Positions 25,064-33,559 of a stretch of DNA of 64,000 nt are shown here, in pieces. This stretch comes from Desulfofundulus thermobenzoicus (GTDB lineage: Bacteria > Bacillota > Desulfotomaculia > Desulfotomaculales > Desulfovirgulaceae). Each line of letters starts with the position of its first letter. The stretch's first letter is position 1. The notes under the pieces are model-generated. The model saw only the letters and a list, made by a program, of their open reading frames with translations, had not been told where the DNA came from and ran no database searches. Location of the stretch: assembly GCF_009428905.1 (NCBI RefSeq), contig NZ_WHYR01000003.1, positions 1 through 64,000 of the forward strand, given 5' to 3'. A program made the translations under genes and the position numbers.

Positions 25064-26485
25064 TCAAAAGTTAAACAACCGGTAATCTGTTTTATCAAAC
25101 AGGACACTGCCATGATAGGCTTCACCGTCCATTAATACGGAACGAGCTCCCTCTAAGTCCCCGGCAGGAACAGCTATTAGAAGGCGGTTTGTATCGCCTT
25201 CTATCTGAACTGGCGGCAGATTAAGGCTGTTCCGGGCGGGCATCAGCACCTGTACTTGCCGGCCGGTAATCCTGTAATCCAGGCGTTTAACTGTACCATC
25301 GGGGAAGAAAAAGCGCATGTCCAACCGGTAGCTCACCCGGGATGAAAATGGCTGTACGGTTTGCAGAACCAACCACAGGCGGTCCTGTTGGCGCAGCATG
25401 CCCACGGCCGACAGGTCGGGGTTCCTTTCCAGCCGGTAAAAAAAGCGGTAAAAGCTGCTGTTGGCCCTGGCGTCCCGTACCAGGGAAATAGAATCCGTCT
25501 GTTTGGAAATGGCCAGCGATTCGTTATAGTCCGGTACCACCGGTATCTTACTTGTGCCGAATAATTCGGTGCTTCTGATAAAGGCGCGTAAAAATGATCC
25601 CATAACCTTCTTCTGGGTGTCATAGCAATTTATCGCACTGGATTTTAAATTTATTTCTTCTGGCGATAAGGGGACTTCCATCCAGTTAGTACCTATGCCG
25701 ACCATTTCTTTTGGTGGTCGAAGAGGTTTACCGGTCTCGGGCCTGAGCGGTTCCGGCCAGTAGCCGCGGTGTACCAGATAAGTGTACAGCTTTGCCTGAT
25801 AATTCATTTTAGTTAGAGTGTAAAGGACAAAGGCGTTTACGGCCCAGTGATCAGGGTGCTCATCCCCCGGATCGGGTACATAGATGTCCGTAGGTTTAAA
25901 TTCAGTGATGATTTTCGTCAGGGTTTCAACCACCCTTTCGCCGCAATAGGGAACGCCGGGCTGCCAGGCATTGGTGTAGGGCACCTGGCTGCTGCCGTTT
26001 ATGCCGGTAAAAGGGCAATCATGATCCCAGTAATTATCCCAAAGGTGGCGCATCCCGCCATCGGGGAAACCCAGGAAAATGACGTCATCCTCCGGCAGTC
26101 CAAGTGTTTCCATGGCCCGTATGGTTTCCAGTCGCCGGGTTTCACCCAGCTTTTTATAATCGCCGGCGGTAACATCATGTTTACCCGTAAAGGCCCGGGC
26201 TGCCTTGGTAAATCCGTCGCCGTAAGTAACAATTATCACCTTAACCGGGGTACCCTGTTTTACTGCCCGGGCGATTATACCGCCGGACCCCAGGGTTTCG
26301 TCATCCGGGTGTGGGGCTACCACCAGCACTCTATATACGGATATATTACCTGAACGAATATTGACTCCGAACCATTGGGGGTAAAAAAAATAAAAGAACA
26401 GACCTGTGATCAGAAGAAGCGAAACCAGGGCCACGACCAGAAACATCCATTTTCTGGATATCAGTTTTATTTTTCCGGGCAACAA
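25064..26485 (-). CDS. Membrane-anchored PIG-L (LmbE) family deacetylase
   Basis: A 473-residue protein with one N-terminal membrane helix (WMFLVVALVSLLLITGLFFY) and an extracellular PIG-L domain. VVAPHPDDETLGSGG (about 52-66) holds the catalytic Asp and two zinc ligands, and PDPGDEHPDHWAVNAF (about 195-210) the third ligand region. PIG-L enzymes remove acetyl groups from N-acetylglucosamine-containing lipids or conjugates. The C-terminal about 150 residues form a separate, probably beta-rich domain I do not recognise. The polysaccharide deacetylase gene follows upstream on the same strand, so both may work on the cell surface. Confidence 0.85.
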   Translation of the reverse strand: MLPGKIKLISRKWMFLVVALVSLLLITGLFFYFFYPQWFGVNIRSGNISVYRVLVVAPHPDDETLGSGGIIARAVKQGTPVKVIIVTYGDGFTKAARAFTGKHDVTAGDYKKLGETRRLETIRAMETLGLPEDDVIFLGFPDGGMRHLWDNYWDHDCPFTGINGSSQVPYTNAWQPGVPYCGERVVETLTKIITEFKPTDIYVPDPGDEHPDHWAVNAFVLYTLTKMNYQAKLYTYLVHRGYWPEPLRPETGKPLRPPKEMVGIGTNWMEVPLSPEEINLKSSAINCYDTQKKVMGSFLRAFIRSTELFGTSKIPVVPDYNESLAISKQTDSISLVRDARANSSFYRFFYRLERNPDLSAVGMLRQQDRLWLVLQTVQPFSSRVSYRLDMRFFFPDGTVKRLDYRITGRQVQVLMPARNSLNLPPVQIEGDTNRLLIAVPAGDLEGARSVLMDGEAYHGSVLFDKTDYRLFNF

Positions 26486-26646
26486 ATCTCACTCCCAGTG
26501 ACATGCTCCTGGTGGAAAAACACGGTGGAAAAATAACCGCCGGCAACCGGTCGGGCGGCGGATGCGAAATTGGCATTTTTCTTCCAGCATACGGTTCGTA
26601 GGTAAATTACGATAACTGCGCACTGTAGATGGGTACCCGCACCGGC

Positions 26647-27615
26647 TTAATGGGCTGGAACATTCGGGTCAAATACGGACAGCCGCATCCTCTTGAACCG
26701 GTGGTAAAAATTATCACAATAGCGCAGCCCGGGCCTGGCAAACAGTTTTTCTTTGAAAGCGGTATATTGAATCCTCCAGAGCAGATCTTGCGCGGTAACG
26801 TCGGGGTTCCCCACGTCCAGGCGCGGAATGGCGAAGGGGTCGGTTTTTGCCGTTACCATGCCAGGCTGGGTGGTGTAGCAAAACCGGTAACCGAGCGACT
26901 GCGCTATTTCGACCAGCGGTTGGTTATAAGCCCCGTATGGCCAGGCAATTTGCTCCACCGGCTGGTGCAACTCCTTCTCCAACCGGTCCCGGGCGGTGGC
27001 CAGGTCGTTGATTACCCTTTGTCGGTACTCATACTCCGTTTCCAGGCGATTTTTTCCGGGGAGCCAGATCCGGTTAGTCAGGACGGGTTTGGGATTACCC
27101 TCCGGAGTAGTCGGCGCGCAGTAATGGCTGTGGTCCGTATGAACGAAAAAACTGATTCCGTTTGCCTGCATTTCCCGCATCTCCGGCCAGGTGAGGTATT
27201 CCAGGCCGCCTACTTTCTTGCCTGCCCAGGCAGTAATCATAAAGCAGGTAGCAGGCATTTCCCGGCTTTTCAATTCCGGGTAGGCATAACGGTAAAACGA
27301 ACGGTAGCCGTCGTCAAACGTGATCACCACCGCCTTTTCCGGCAAAAGGGCCTTCCCTTCCAAAAAACCGGCCAGTTCCCCGGTGGAAATTACGTGGTAG
27401 TCGTGATGCAAAAGGGCGTCGAGGTGTTCCTGGAACAACCGGGGGGTAATTGCAAAAGGCCTATCAGGTGCCGGGTCGATATGGTGATAGACCAGCACGA
27501 CCGCTTCGTCCGTGTACGGTGCCCAGAGAAGATTGTTCATTTTATATCTGGCGAAAACCAGGAGAAGAATGGCGATTAATACTACGCCAAGTGTTCCCGC
27601 CGTTATTTTGCGCAA
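26647..27615 (-). CDS. Polysaccharide deacetylase family protein (NodB domain)
   Basis: A 322-residue protein with an N-terminal signal anchor (TLGVVLIAILLLVFARYKM) and a NodB homology domain: VVITFDDGYRSFYRYAYPEL holds the catalytic Asp-Asp pair, FFVHTDHSHY the metal-binding histidines, and QIAWPYGAYNQPLVEIAQSL the conserved tryptophan/arginine-substitute strand. It also has LVYHHIDPAP before the domain, typical of PgdA/IcaB-like enzymes that deacetylate peptidoglycan or N-acetylglucosamine polymers. Gene direction and neighbourhood pair it with the PIG-L protein 161 bases downstream. Confidence 0.87.
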   Translation of the reverse strand: MRKITAGTLGVVLIAILLLVFARYKMNNLLWAPYTDEAVVLVYHHIDPAPDRPFAITPRLFQEHLDALLHHDYHVISTGELAGFLEGKALLPEKAVVITFDDGYRSFYRYAYPELKSREMPATCFMITAWAGKKVGGLEYLTWPEMREMQANGISFFVHTDHSHYCAPTTPEGNPKPVLTNRIWLPGKNRLETEYEYRQRVINDLATARDRLEKELHQPVEQIAWPYGAYNQPLVEIAQSLGYRFCYTTQPGMVTAKTDPFAIPRLDVGNPDVTAQDLLWRIQYTAFKEKLFARPGLRYCDNFYHRFKRMRLSVFDPNVPAH

Positions 27616-27842
27616 CTTGTTCCACCTGAATACTTAATAATGGGTGACCTTCTTAATATTTTTCGCCTTCAACAGCAGAAATCCTCTCCAGGTGACCAGA
27701 CATTTTCAATAGATTATGGGGTTGGCTGGGTGCAAAAACAGGCAATTCCTGAAAATAGGAATCAAACAGAAAATATTCATTTGAGAATTTTACCATTGGG
27801 ACAAAGGCTAACCCGGATTGTACACGCAGTACATCGTAGCCG
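27616..27842. other. Gene-free gap upstream of the M-box promoter
   Basis: No gene, repeat or RNA recognised. A 68-codon open frame on the plus strand (27640-27846) has no ribosome binding site and no recognisable motif. Confidence 0.5.
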
Positions 27843-27872
27843 TTGACAAACCCGTACCCGTTATTTTAAAAT
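27843..27872 (+). promoter_or_regulatory. Promoter of the Mg2+ transport operon
   Basis: TTGACA (27843-27848), 18-base spacer, TAAAAT (27867-27872), about 45 bases before the M-box. Confidence 0.7.
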
Positions 27873-27915
27873 GGTTTTGGTTAAAATCACCTGGAACTGA
27901 TAAAAACTGAATAGA

Positions 27916-28145
27916 CTTCCTCGTTAGGTGAGGCTTCTGCATAGAGCACACGTCACTGCCCGGAAATGTCGAAAGACACCAATGGGTTAACAGGTATGGC
28001 CGGATTAAGGCTTTACCTAATGTGACTGAGGCTTTATTCAGTCTCTAGCTATGTATGTGCCAAAGCTCGAACGAGTGAGGAAGATGATCGATGTTTTTGC
28101 CATGGAGAAATGAACTTCCTCGCTTGACGGGGAAGTTTATTTTTT
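27916..28145 (+). promoter_or_regulatory. M-box (ykoK) magnesium riboswitch with terminator
   Basis: The aptamer (27916-28083) carries the M-box consensus: TCGTTAGGTGAGGC, CACTGCCCGGAAATGTC, GAAAGACACCAATGGG and TTAACAGG, later TGTGCCAAAGCTC and ACGAGTGAGGAAG closing P1 against CTTCCTCGTT. The same P1 3' strand can instead pair with CTTCCTCG at 28115-28122, the 5' half of the downstream terminator, giving a clear antiterminator. By known M-box behaviour, Mg2+ stabilises P1, frees the terminator and shuts off the operon. The genes behind it fit Mg2+ uptake. Confidence 0.95.
28113..28145 (+). terminator. Riboswitch-controlled terminator
   Basis: AACTTCCTCG (28113-28122) pairs with CGGGGAAGTT (28128-28137) with one wobble, then TATTTTTT. 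It ends 36 bases before the start codon of the first gene. Confidence 0.9.
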
Positions 28146-28181
28146 GTGGAAAAAGATTATACTCCAGCAGGAGGTGGTTTT

Positions 28182-29594
28182 ATGGACGCCGGGCCCGGTG
28201 ATAGTAGTGGCAGTTGGATACGGAAAATCGCTCCGGTTGTCCGGCCGCCTCTTTCAAAGGGGGCCGGCAATCCGGAAATATTTAAGGAGGGATTGCCGGT
28301 GGAACAAGTAAGGGTGTTGGGTGAGTTCTTCTACAGTCAGGTGCAGGGTAAGCCGATTTATGACGAAAAGGGCCGGAAAGTGGGTCAATTGCGGGATATG
28401 GCCGTCCGCTGGGACGGTATTTGCCCGCGGGTAACCGGTATAAAATACGCCCGGGGAGTACAGAAGCATATCGGGATTGGCCAGATTGACCGTTGGGATG
28501 AGCAGGGTTTAAGACTCAGGGGCGAGTTGTCGGAAAACGATCTCTCCACTTTGAAGGAAGACGAAATTTACGCCGGTAAGTGGCTGCTGGATAAACAGAT
28601 CATCGACCTGAAAGGGTCAAAAGTGGTGCGGGTAAACGATATCAAACTTTCCTGGGTGCGCCACGGGGAGACATACGATGTCATTTTGCTGGCCGTGGAC
28701 ATCGGCCTGCGGGGCCTGTTCCGGCGCCTCGGGGTGGAGTTCCTGGTCAAAAAGATGGAGCAGCACCTGGTGGGCTGGCAGTATATCAAGCCGCTGGAAA
28801 ATTTGACGGCCAACTTGCGCCTGCGCCAGGAACAGGACCAGATCAGCCAGCTGCACCCGGCGGATATCGCCGACATCATCGAGGAACTGGACCACCGGGA
28901 GCGTGCCGGCTTCATTAATCACCTGGACAACGAAACGGCCGCCGAGGCGCTGGCGGAAGCGGATCTGAACACCCAGGTGGAAATCATTGAGCGCATGGAC
29001 AGTGAGCGGGCCTCGGATATTCTGGAGGAGATGCCCCCCGACGAAGCCGCCGACATCCTGGGCGAATTGCCGGAGGAAAAGTCCCGGGAACTGCTCAACC
29101 TGATGGAACCGGAAGAAGCCGAGGACGTCCGGGAATTGATGGGCTACCCCGAGGATACGGCCGGCGCCCTGATGACCACCGAATACATTGGCTTTCCGGC
29201 CGGCATGACCGCCGAGGGGGCGATCAACCGTCTGCGGGAACTGGCGCCTTCGGCGGAGACCATTTACTACCTGTACGTGGTGAATGAGCAGGGGGTCTTG
29301 CAGGGGGTAATTTCCCTGCGCGACCTGATCATCTCTCCGCCGCAGGCCGCTCTTGGCGAGTTCATGCGTACCCGGGTGGTGAGTGTCAATCACCACGACG
29401 ATCACCGAAAAGTGCTGGACGCGGTAACAAAATACAACCTGCTGGCCGTGCCGGTGGTGAATGACCGGGGCGTGATGCTGGGCATTATAACGGTGGATGA
29501 CGTGCTGGAAACACTGGTGCCGAATCGCAGCGGCCTGGACGGCTTCTCCCACTTCATGATCCGGCGCAAGCCCGGCCGGGGGTGGAAAGCATGA
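28182..29594 (+). CDS. Soluble PRC-barrel / MgtE-N / CBS protein, predicted Mg2+ sensor
   Basis: A 470-residue protein without any membrane segment. It has a PRC-barrel (about 45-115, KPIYDEKGRKVGQLRDMAV) and a second PRC-like region (about 140-200), an MgtE_N helical repeat domain (about 220-320; LHPADIADIIEELD, MDSERASDILEEMPPDEA, ILGELPEEKSRELLNLM) and two CBS repeats (about 325-445; GALMTTEYIGFPAGMTAEGA, MRTRVVSVNHHDDH). In MgtE these cytosolic domains sense Mg2+ and gate the channel, but here the channel is absent. ATG 28182 is preferred (AGGAGGTGG before it). Its stop overlaps the start of the NRAMP gene (ATGA), so it likely regulates that transporter. Confidence 0.9.
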   Translation: MDAGPGDSSGSWIRKIAPVVRPPLSKGAGNPEIFKEGLPVEQVRVLGEFFYSQVQGKPIYDEKGRKVGQLRDMAVRWDGICPRVTGIKYARGVQKHIGIGQIDRWDEQGLRLRGELSENDLSTLKEDEIYAGKWLLDKQIIDLKGSKVVRVNDIKLSWVRHGETYDVILLAVDIGLRGLFRRLGVEFLVKKMEQHLVGWQYIKPLENLTANLRLRQEQDQISQLHPADIADIIEELDHRERAGFINHLDNETAAEALAEADLNTQVEIIERMDSERASDILEEMPPDEAADILGELPEEKSRELLNLMEPEEAEDVRELMGYPEDTAGALMTTEYIGFPAGMTAEGAINRLRELAPSAETIYYLYVVNEQGVLQGVISLRDLIISPPQAALGEFMRTRVVSVNHHDDHRKVLDAVTKYNLLAVPVVNDRGVMLGIITVDDVLETLVPNRSGLDGFSHFMIRRKPGRGWKA

Positions 29595-30850
29595 GCGGGT
29601 TAAAAAAGAGTAATCTGATGCGTTACTTTTTTACCTTCCTGGCTGTGGTTGGGCCGGGCATCATCACCGGCAGCGTAGACAACGATGCAGGCGGCATAAC
29701 CACTTATTCTGTAGCTGGAGCACACTATGGGTACGATCTTCTCTGGACTCTCGTACCCTCTTTCATTGCTCTGGTAGTTATTCAAGAAATGAACGCCCGT
29801 ATGGGCATTATTACCGGCAAGGGACTGGCCGATCTTATCCGGGAATGTTTTGGTGTAAAAACCACATTTTTTATCTTCGTTTGCCTTTTTATCGCGGATA
29901 TTGGCAATACTACCGCCGAGTTTGCCGGGGTGGCCGGCAGTATGGAAATTCTTGGCCTCAGTAAATATTTGGTGGTTCCTCTTGCTGCCCTTCTAGTATG
30001 GTTACTGGTGGTCAAGGGCAACTACAGGACAGCGGAAAAAATCTTTCTTCTTTTTAGTGCATTTTTGCTGCTCTATATAGTTTCTGCAATAATGACCAAA
30101 CCGGAGTGGGGCCAAATCTACCGGTCAATAATGCACCCCCCGTTTCACCAGAATACGGAATATTTAAGTCTGGTAATAGGGATGATCGGCACCACCATAG
30201 CTCCCTGGATGCAATTCTACATGCAATCGGCAGTGATCGAAAAGGGACTGACGGTAGAAGACTATAAGTATGCCAAATGGGACGTAATCCTGGGTGGTAT
30301 TGCTACGGTGGTGGTGGCTTTCTTTATCATTGTGGCCTGTGCTTCCACCCTTTACAAGGCGGGAATTAAAATCGAAGAGGCCAGGGACGCTGCAGCTTCC
30401 CTGCAGCCTCTTGCTGGCAGAATGGCATCCGTTCTATTTGCTTTTGGCCTGTTCATTGCTTCTGTTTTCTCTGCCACTATTTTACCGTTGGCCACCGCGT
30501 TTTATATTTGTGAGGCATTTGGTTTTGAAGCCGGTGTGGATAAAACGTGGAAAAGCGCACCCGTATTCTATACTCTGTTTACAGTCATCATTATCATCGC
30601 CGTGGCAATTATTTTAATACCCGGGGCACCCCTTATTGCCATCACCATCTGGACCCAAATACTGAATGGAATCCTTTTACCGGTTGTCCTCGTTTCCATG
30701 ATCCGGATGGTAAACAACAGGGATATTATGGGAGAATATACCAACAGCCCGCTTTCCAATATAATTGGGTGGATGACCATAATTATTCTAATCGTGCTAA
30801 CAGCTGTCCTCTTCGTCATACCTCTGCTGGAAAAGTTACATCTAACCTGA
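29591..30850 (+). CDS. NRAMP-related divalent metal transporter, predicted Mg2+ importer
   Basis: A 419-residue protein with about 11 membrane helices of the SLC11/NRAMP fold. The TM1 motif, DPGN in Mn2+/Fe2+ transporters, reads DNDAGG (D30-G35), and the TM6 motif, normally with a metal-binding methionine, reads GTTIAPW (200-206). Loss of that soft methionine ligand is the mark of NRAMP-related magnesium transporters. Being behind an M-box and an MgtE-like sensor makes Mg2+ the most likely substrate. Start is ATG 29591, overlapping the previous stop; an in-frame GTG at 29582 is less likely. A terminator lies about 290 bases downstream. Confidence 0.9.
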   Translation: MSGLKKSNLMRYFFTFLAVVGPGIITGSVDNDAGGITTYSVAGAHYGYDLLWTLVPSFIALVVIQEMNARMGIITGKGLADLIRECFGVKTTFFIFVCLFIADIGNTTAEFAGVAGSMEILGLSKYLVVPLAALLVWLLVVKGNYRTAEKIFLLFSAFLLLYIVSAIMTKPEWGQIYRSIMHPPFHQNTEYLSLVIGMIGTTIAPWMQFYMQSAVIEKGLTVEDYKYAKWDVILGGIATVVVAFFIIVACASTLYKAGIKIEEARDAAASLQPLAGRMASVLFAFGLFIASVFSATILPLATAFYICEAFGFEAGVDKTWKSAPVFYTLFTVIIIIAVAIILIPGAPLIAITIWTQILNGILLPVVLVSMIRMVNNRDIMGEYTNSPLSNIIGWMTIIILIVLTAVLFVIPLLEKLHLT

Positions 30851-31140
30851 GTCCGTGACAGTTCAGCAAATGGTCGGAAGATCGGATTGCCATTTTTGTT
30901 GTCTGCCTCTTGTGGCCTGAATAAAATTTTTATCGGCTACCAGCAGCTTAAAGGGTAATACCACGCCGGCAAAAACGGAAAAGGTAGGAACCACCAGTGA
31001 AACGGGGAAAGCGGAAAAAACAGACACCACCCTCGAACAGGGGAAAATCCATCCCACCACCCATTCATCATCCAAAGAACAGCATGAACCTGTTGCGCAC
31101 GGCTAATTTCAGAATGAAAAAGTCTTCGTATTTTTCTCAT
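30851..31140. other. Gap after the NRAMP gene
   Basis: Nothing firm. A minus-strand frame (30863-31075) encodes a hydrophobic stretch followed by KLLVADKNFIQATRGRQQ, which reads like the tail of a real membrane protein, but it has no ribosome binding site; it might be a remnant. Confidence 0.35.
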
Positions 31141-31178
31141 AAAAAGAAAAGCACCGGTATCCCGGTACTCCTCTTTTT
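31141..31178. terminator. Bidirectional terminator
   Basis: ACCGG/CCGGT hairpin with loop TATC, flanked by AAAAAGAAAAG on the left and CTCTTTTT on the right, so either strand gives a stem followed by T-residues. It serves the NRAMP operon (plus) and the coiled-coil gene (minus). Confidence 0.7.
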
Positions 31179-31196
31179 GTATATCATTTGGCTAGT

Positions 31197-31499
31197 TTAA
31201 CGTAGCGCCAGCGTTACAATGGTTCCGGCAAATCCGGCAATAATGGCAATTACTGCGCCTATGGCCCAAAAACGGAGATTGTCAATCCGCTCGCCTAGCT
31301 TTTCTTCCACATGATCAATCCGGCTAGTCAGCTTGCTTTCCACCCGGTCAATCCGCTCTGTAAATTTCTCGTCCAGGCGGTCGATCCGCTGAAGCAGGAA
31401 AAAGAATTCCTGGGACACCAGATGACGCGGCGGTTCATTGCCGGGCGGTTGTTCGCTGGTGGCCGCCATCTCCTTGATCGCTTCTTCCGGCATGGCCAT
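31197..31499 (-). CDS. Small coiled-coil protein with C-terminal membrane anchor
   Basis: A 100-residue protein. Residues about 30-72 form a heptad-like coiled coil with the repeat (RIDRLDEKFTERIDRVESKL, then SRIDHVEEKLGERID), a pattern of repeated R-I-D units every 7-11 residues. It ends in a transmembrane helix (AIGAVIAIIAGFAGTIVTLA) with a short tail. It resembles haemolysin XhlA/DUF1640-type tail-anchored proteins of unknown role. ATG 31499 is preceded by AGGCAGG; the adjoining GTG 31502 is an alternative. Confidence 0.7.
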   Translation of the reverse strand: MAMPEEAIKEMAATSEQPPGNEPPRHLVSQEFFFLLQRIDRLDEKFTERIDRVESKLTSRIDHVEEKLGERIDNLRFWAIGAVIAIIAGFAGTIVTLALR

Positions 31500-31643
31500 C
31501 ACCTGCCTTCATCACCTCCATTTTACACTGACAAAAGAGCAAAAACAATCCTTTTTACCTTACGCTGGTTTATAGTATTTACCGGCAGGGGTTCCCCCCA
31601 CTAAGTGCAAGACCTTTTTCGGGGTATTGTATGCAGAAAAATT

Positions 31644-31672
31644 AAAAACCCCCGGTTTTCGATCCCCGGAGG
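31644..31672 (-). terminator. Terminator of tRNA-Leu
   Basis: On the minus strand CCTCCGG pairs with CCGGGGG (one T-G wobble) over a 10-base loop, then TTTTTAATTTTT. Confidence 0.75.
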
Positions 31673-31689
31673 CCTTGATTTTACTGGGT

Positions 31690-31777
31690 TGGTGCGGCAG
31701 AAGGGACTTGAACCCCCACGGGCTTTCCGCCCACAAGAACCTGAATCTTGCGCGTCTGCCAATTCCGCCACTGCCGC
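31690..31777 (-). tRNA. tRNA-Leu (anticodon CAG)
   Basis: Acceptor GCGGCAG pairs with CTGCCGC (complements of 31771-31777 and 31694-31700). Anticodon stem CAAGA/TCTTG encloses loop TTCAGGT with CAG. It has the long variable arm of class II tRNAs and an encoded CCA. Confidence 0.95.
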
Positions 31778-31796
31778 ATTTTCATTGACAACTGTT

Positions 31797-31826
31797 ATTC
31801 TATCATACCAGGGAGTATTTTGACAA
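31797..31826 (-). promoter_or_regulatory. Promoter of tRNA-Leu
   Basis: Minus strand TTGTCA (complement of 31821-31826), 18 bases, TAGAAT (complement of 31797-31802), 20 bases before the tRNA. Confidence 0.7.
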
Positions 31827-31996
31827 GGGGTAATTTCAGGAGGCTTACAACACCCTTTCTTTCCGGCGATTATTAGTCTACAAAATTGTTAAGGGAATGT
31901 CAAGGTGTTTTTTGTCGCGAAATGTGTATCCCTTTAAAATCTCACGGAGCGCAGGCCGGGCGGTTGGAGTGGTTCACCCGCTGGTGAAATGGTCGT

Positions 31997-33523
31997 TTAA
32001 AAAATCTCCCGGGCGATCCGGGTCAACTGAGCCAGGTTGCGGCATTCAAGTACTCTTCGGCAGTAAGGGGCATACAGGCCCATGATGCTGTCCTCCCCTT
32101 CCCAGTGTTCCCGGGGGGCCGGGTTCAGCCAGATCACCTGCCGGGCGCGGCGGCAGATCTCCTGGAAATGGTCCACTTCGGGCGGCTTGTAGTTGTTCCG
32201 GGCATCACCCAGGATAATCAGGGTGGTTTTATTGTTTAAAACCGTCAGGTACTCCCGGCGGAACTGCTTCCAGACGGATCCGTAATCGGAAAAACCGGTC
32301 TGCCAGATGCCCGTCTGGCGCTGGATGTGGACCAGCGTCCGCTCCAGGTCCTGGTTTTTAACCAGCCCGGTGATCTCGGCCACTGCGTCCACAAAGGCAA
32401 AGGAACGGGCCAGCTGGAATTTGTTCTGCATGGTATGGACCAGGAGGAGCATGAACCGGCTATAGGGGGCGACGGAGCCGGACAGGTCACACAGGAGCAC
32501 CACATCGGGCCGGCCGGGTTCGCGGCGCATGTGGCAGAGCTGCAGGGGCACGCCGCCGGTGGTGGCGGCCAGGCGCACGGTGCGGGCTATATCCACCATG
32601 CCGTGGGGGGACGGTTTGTGGCGGTAGCCAGGGCGGGTGGCCAGTTGCCGCCCCAGCCGTACCACCTGGCGTTTTACTTCGGCCAGTTCCTCCGGATTGA
32701 GATGGGCAAAGGATCGTTCCGCCAGGTTTGCCCGCCGGGCCATATTTTCCAGTTCCCTTTCGGGCTGCTGCCGCCAGCGTTTTTCTTCTATACCTGTGCG
32801 CAATATATTTTCCAGTTTGCGGAGCTTTTCACGCCAGATAAGTTTTTGGGCTTCTCTCATGGAAGGTTGTTCCAGATGTTCCCGCACGGTGTTCCAGTCC
32901 AGCAGGGCCTTCAGCCCGGTCAGCGTTTCCTGCACACTTTCCCCTGCCCCGTTGTTGGCTTCCGTAAGGGCGGACAGTGCCTCCGCGGCCAGGGTGGCCA
33001 GTTCCTCTTCCCCGCCCCTTTCCAGGACCATAAAAAGGCGGTTGTAGAGGGGCACCTGCTTGAAAGCGGTTGTCCGGTCCCTTTGCCATCCCCTTGCCAC
33101 GGCAACACCGGTTTCCCTTCCGGTGGCCTGCCCGCCCGGTCCACCACCCCGGCCAGAGTTGCCTTCCTCCCCTTCCCGGGCACGGGCCATTTCCTGCCGC
33201 AGCCAGTCCTTCATCTGTGCCAGGCGGGTGGAAAATTCCTGTGGGGTTAAGCGGGGAGCGGGGTTGGGGATGGCCGGTTTTTGTGGTGTGGGGATGGGAG
33301 CCGGCCCTTTGGCCGCAGTGCGCAGGTAAAAGTGGAATAACTTTTCCAGTTCCCTTTCGTTTACCCTTCCCTTGGCCAGGGTGGTCTTTACCGCCAGCAG
33401 GAAATTTTCCCGGGAGGGTTCCAGCAGAGTCAGGGCGTGCATCAGGTCCAGTACTTCCCCGGTGGATACCGGTATGCCGGCCAGGCGCAGGTACCGGCAA
33501 AAGGCAATAAGAAGGTCAACCAA
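31997..33523 (-). CDS. CoxE-like VWA-domain protein
   Basis: A 508-residue protein. The N-terminal half is helical with a charged linker (about 110-150, glycine-rich GRGGGPGGQATGRE). The C-terminal half is a von Willebrand A domain with the MIDAS metal motif DLSGS in VVLLCDLSGSVAPYSRFM, followed by TGFSDYGSVW and LIILGDARNNYKP. CoxE proteins act with MoxR ATPases as chaperones or metal-insertion helpers, best known for CO dehydrogenase of aerobes. The MoxR partner is encoded divergently at 34963. The gene upstream (unknown, 33560-34630) is in the same operon, 36 bases away. Client unknown. Confidence 0.87.
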   Translation of the reverse strand: MVDLLIAFCRYLRLAGIPVSTGEVLDLMHALTLLEPSRENFLLAVKTTLAKGRVNERELEKLFHFYLRTAAKGPAPIPTPQKPAIPNPAPRLTPQEFSTRLAQMKDWLRQEMARAREGEEGNSGRGGGPGGQATGRETGVAVARGWQRDRTTAFKQVPLYNRLFMVLERGGEEELATLAAEALSALTEANNGAGESVQETLTGLKALLDWNTVREHLEQPSMREAQKLIWREKLRKLENILRTGIEEKRWRQQPERELENMARRANLAERSFAHLNPEELAEVKRQVVRLGRQLATRPGYRHKPSPHGMVDIARTVRLAATTGGVPLQLCHMRREPGRPDVVLLCDLSGSVAPYSRFMLLLVHTMQNKFQLARSFAFVDAVAEITGLVKNQDLERTLVHIQRQTGIWQTGFSDYGSVWKQFRREYLTVLNNKTTLIILGDARNNYKPPEVDHFQEICRRARQVIWLNPAPREHWEGEDSIMGLYAPYCRRVLECRNLAQLTRIAREIF

Positions 33524-33559
33524 GCTCCATCCCTTCCTAAACTAACAATGGTGAGCAAT

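Noticed and set aside
27640-27846. 68-codon frame upstream of the M-box
   Set aside because: No ribosome binding site, no motif, and it overlaps the promoter.
30863-31075. Small hydrophobic minus-strand frame after the NRAMP gene
   Set aside because: Part of it looks protein-like but there is no ribosome binding site or recognisable family; kept only as a remark in the gap entry.
31605-31823. Plus-strand frame reading QKGLEPPRAF across tRNA-Leu
   Set aside because: False translation of the antisense of a tRNA.
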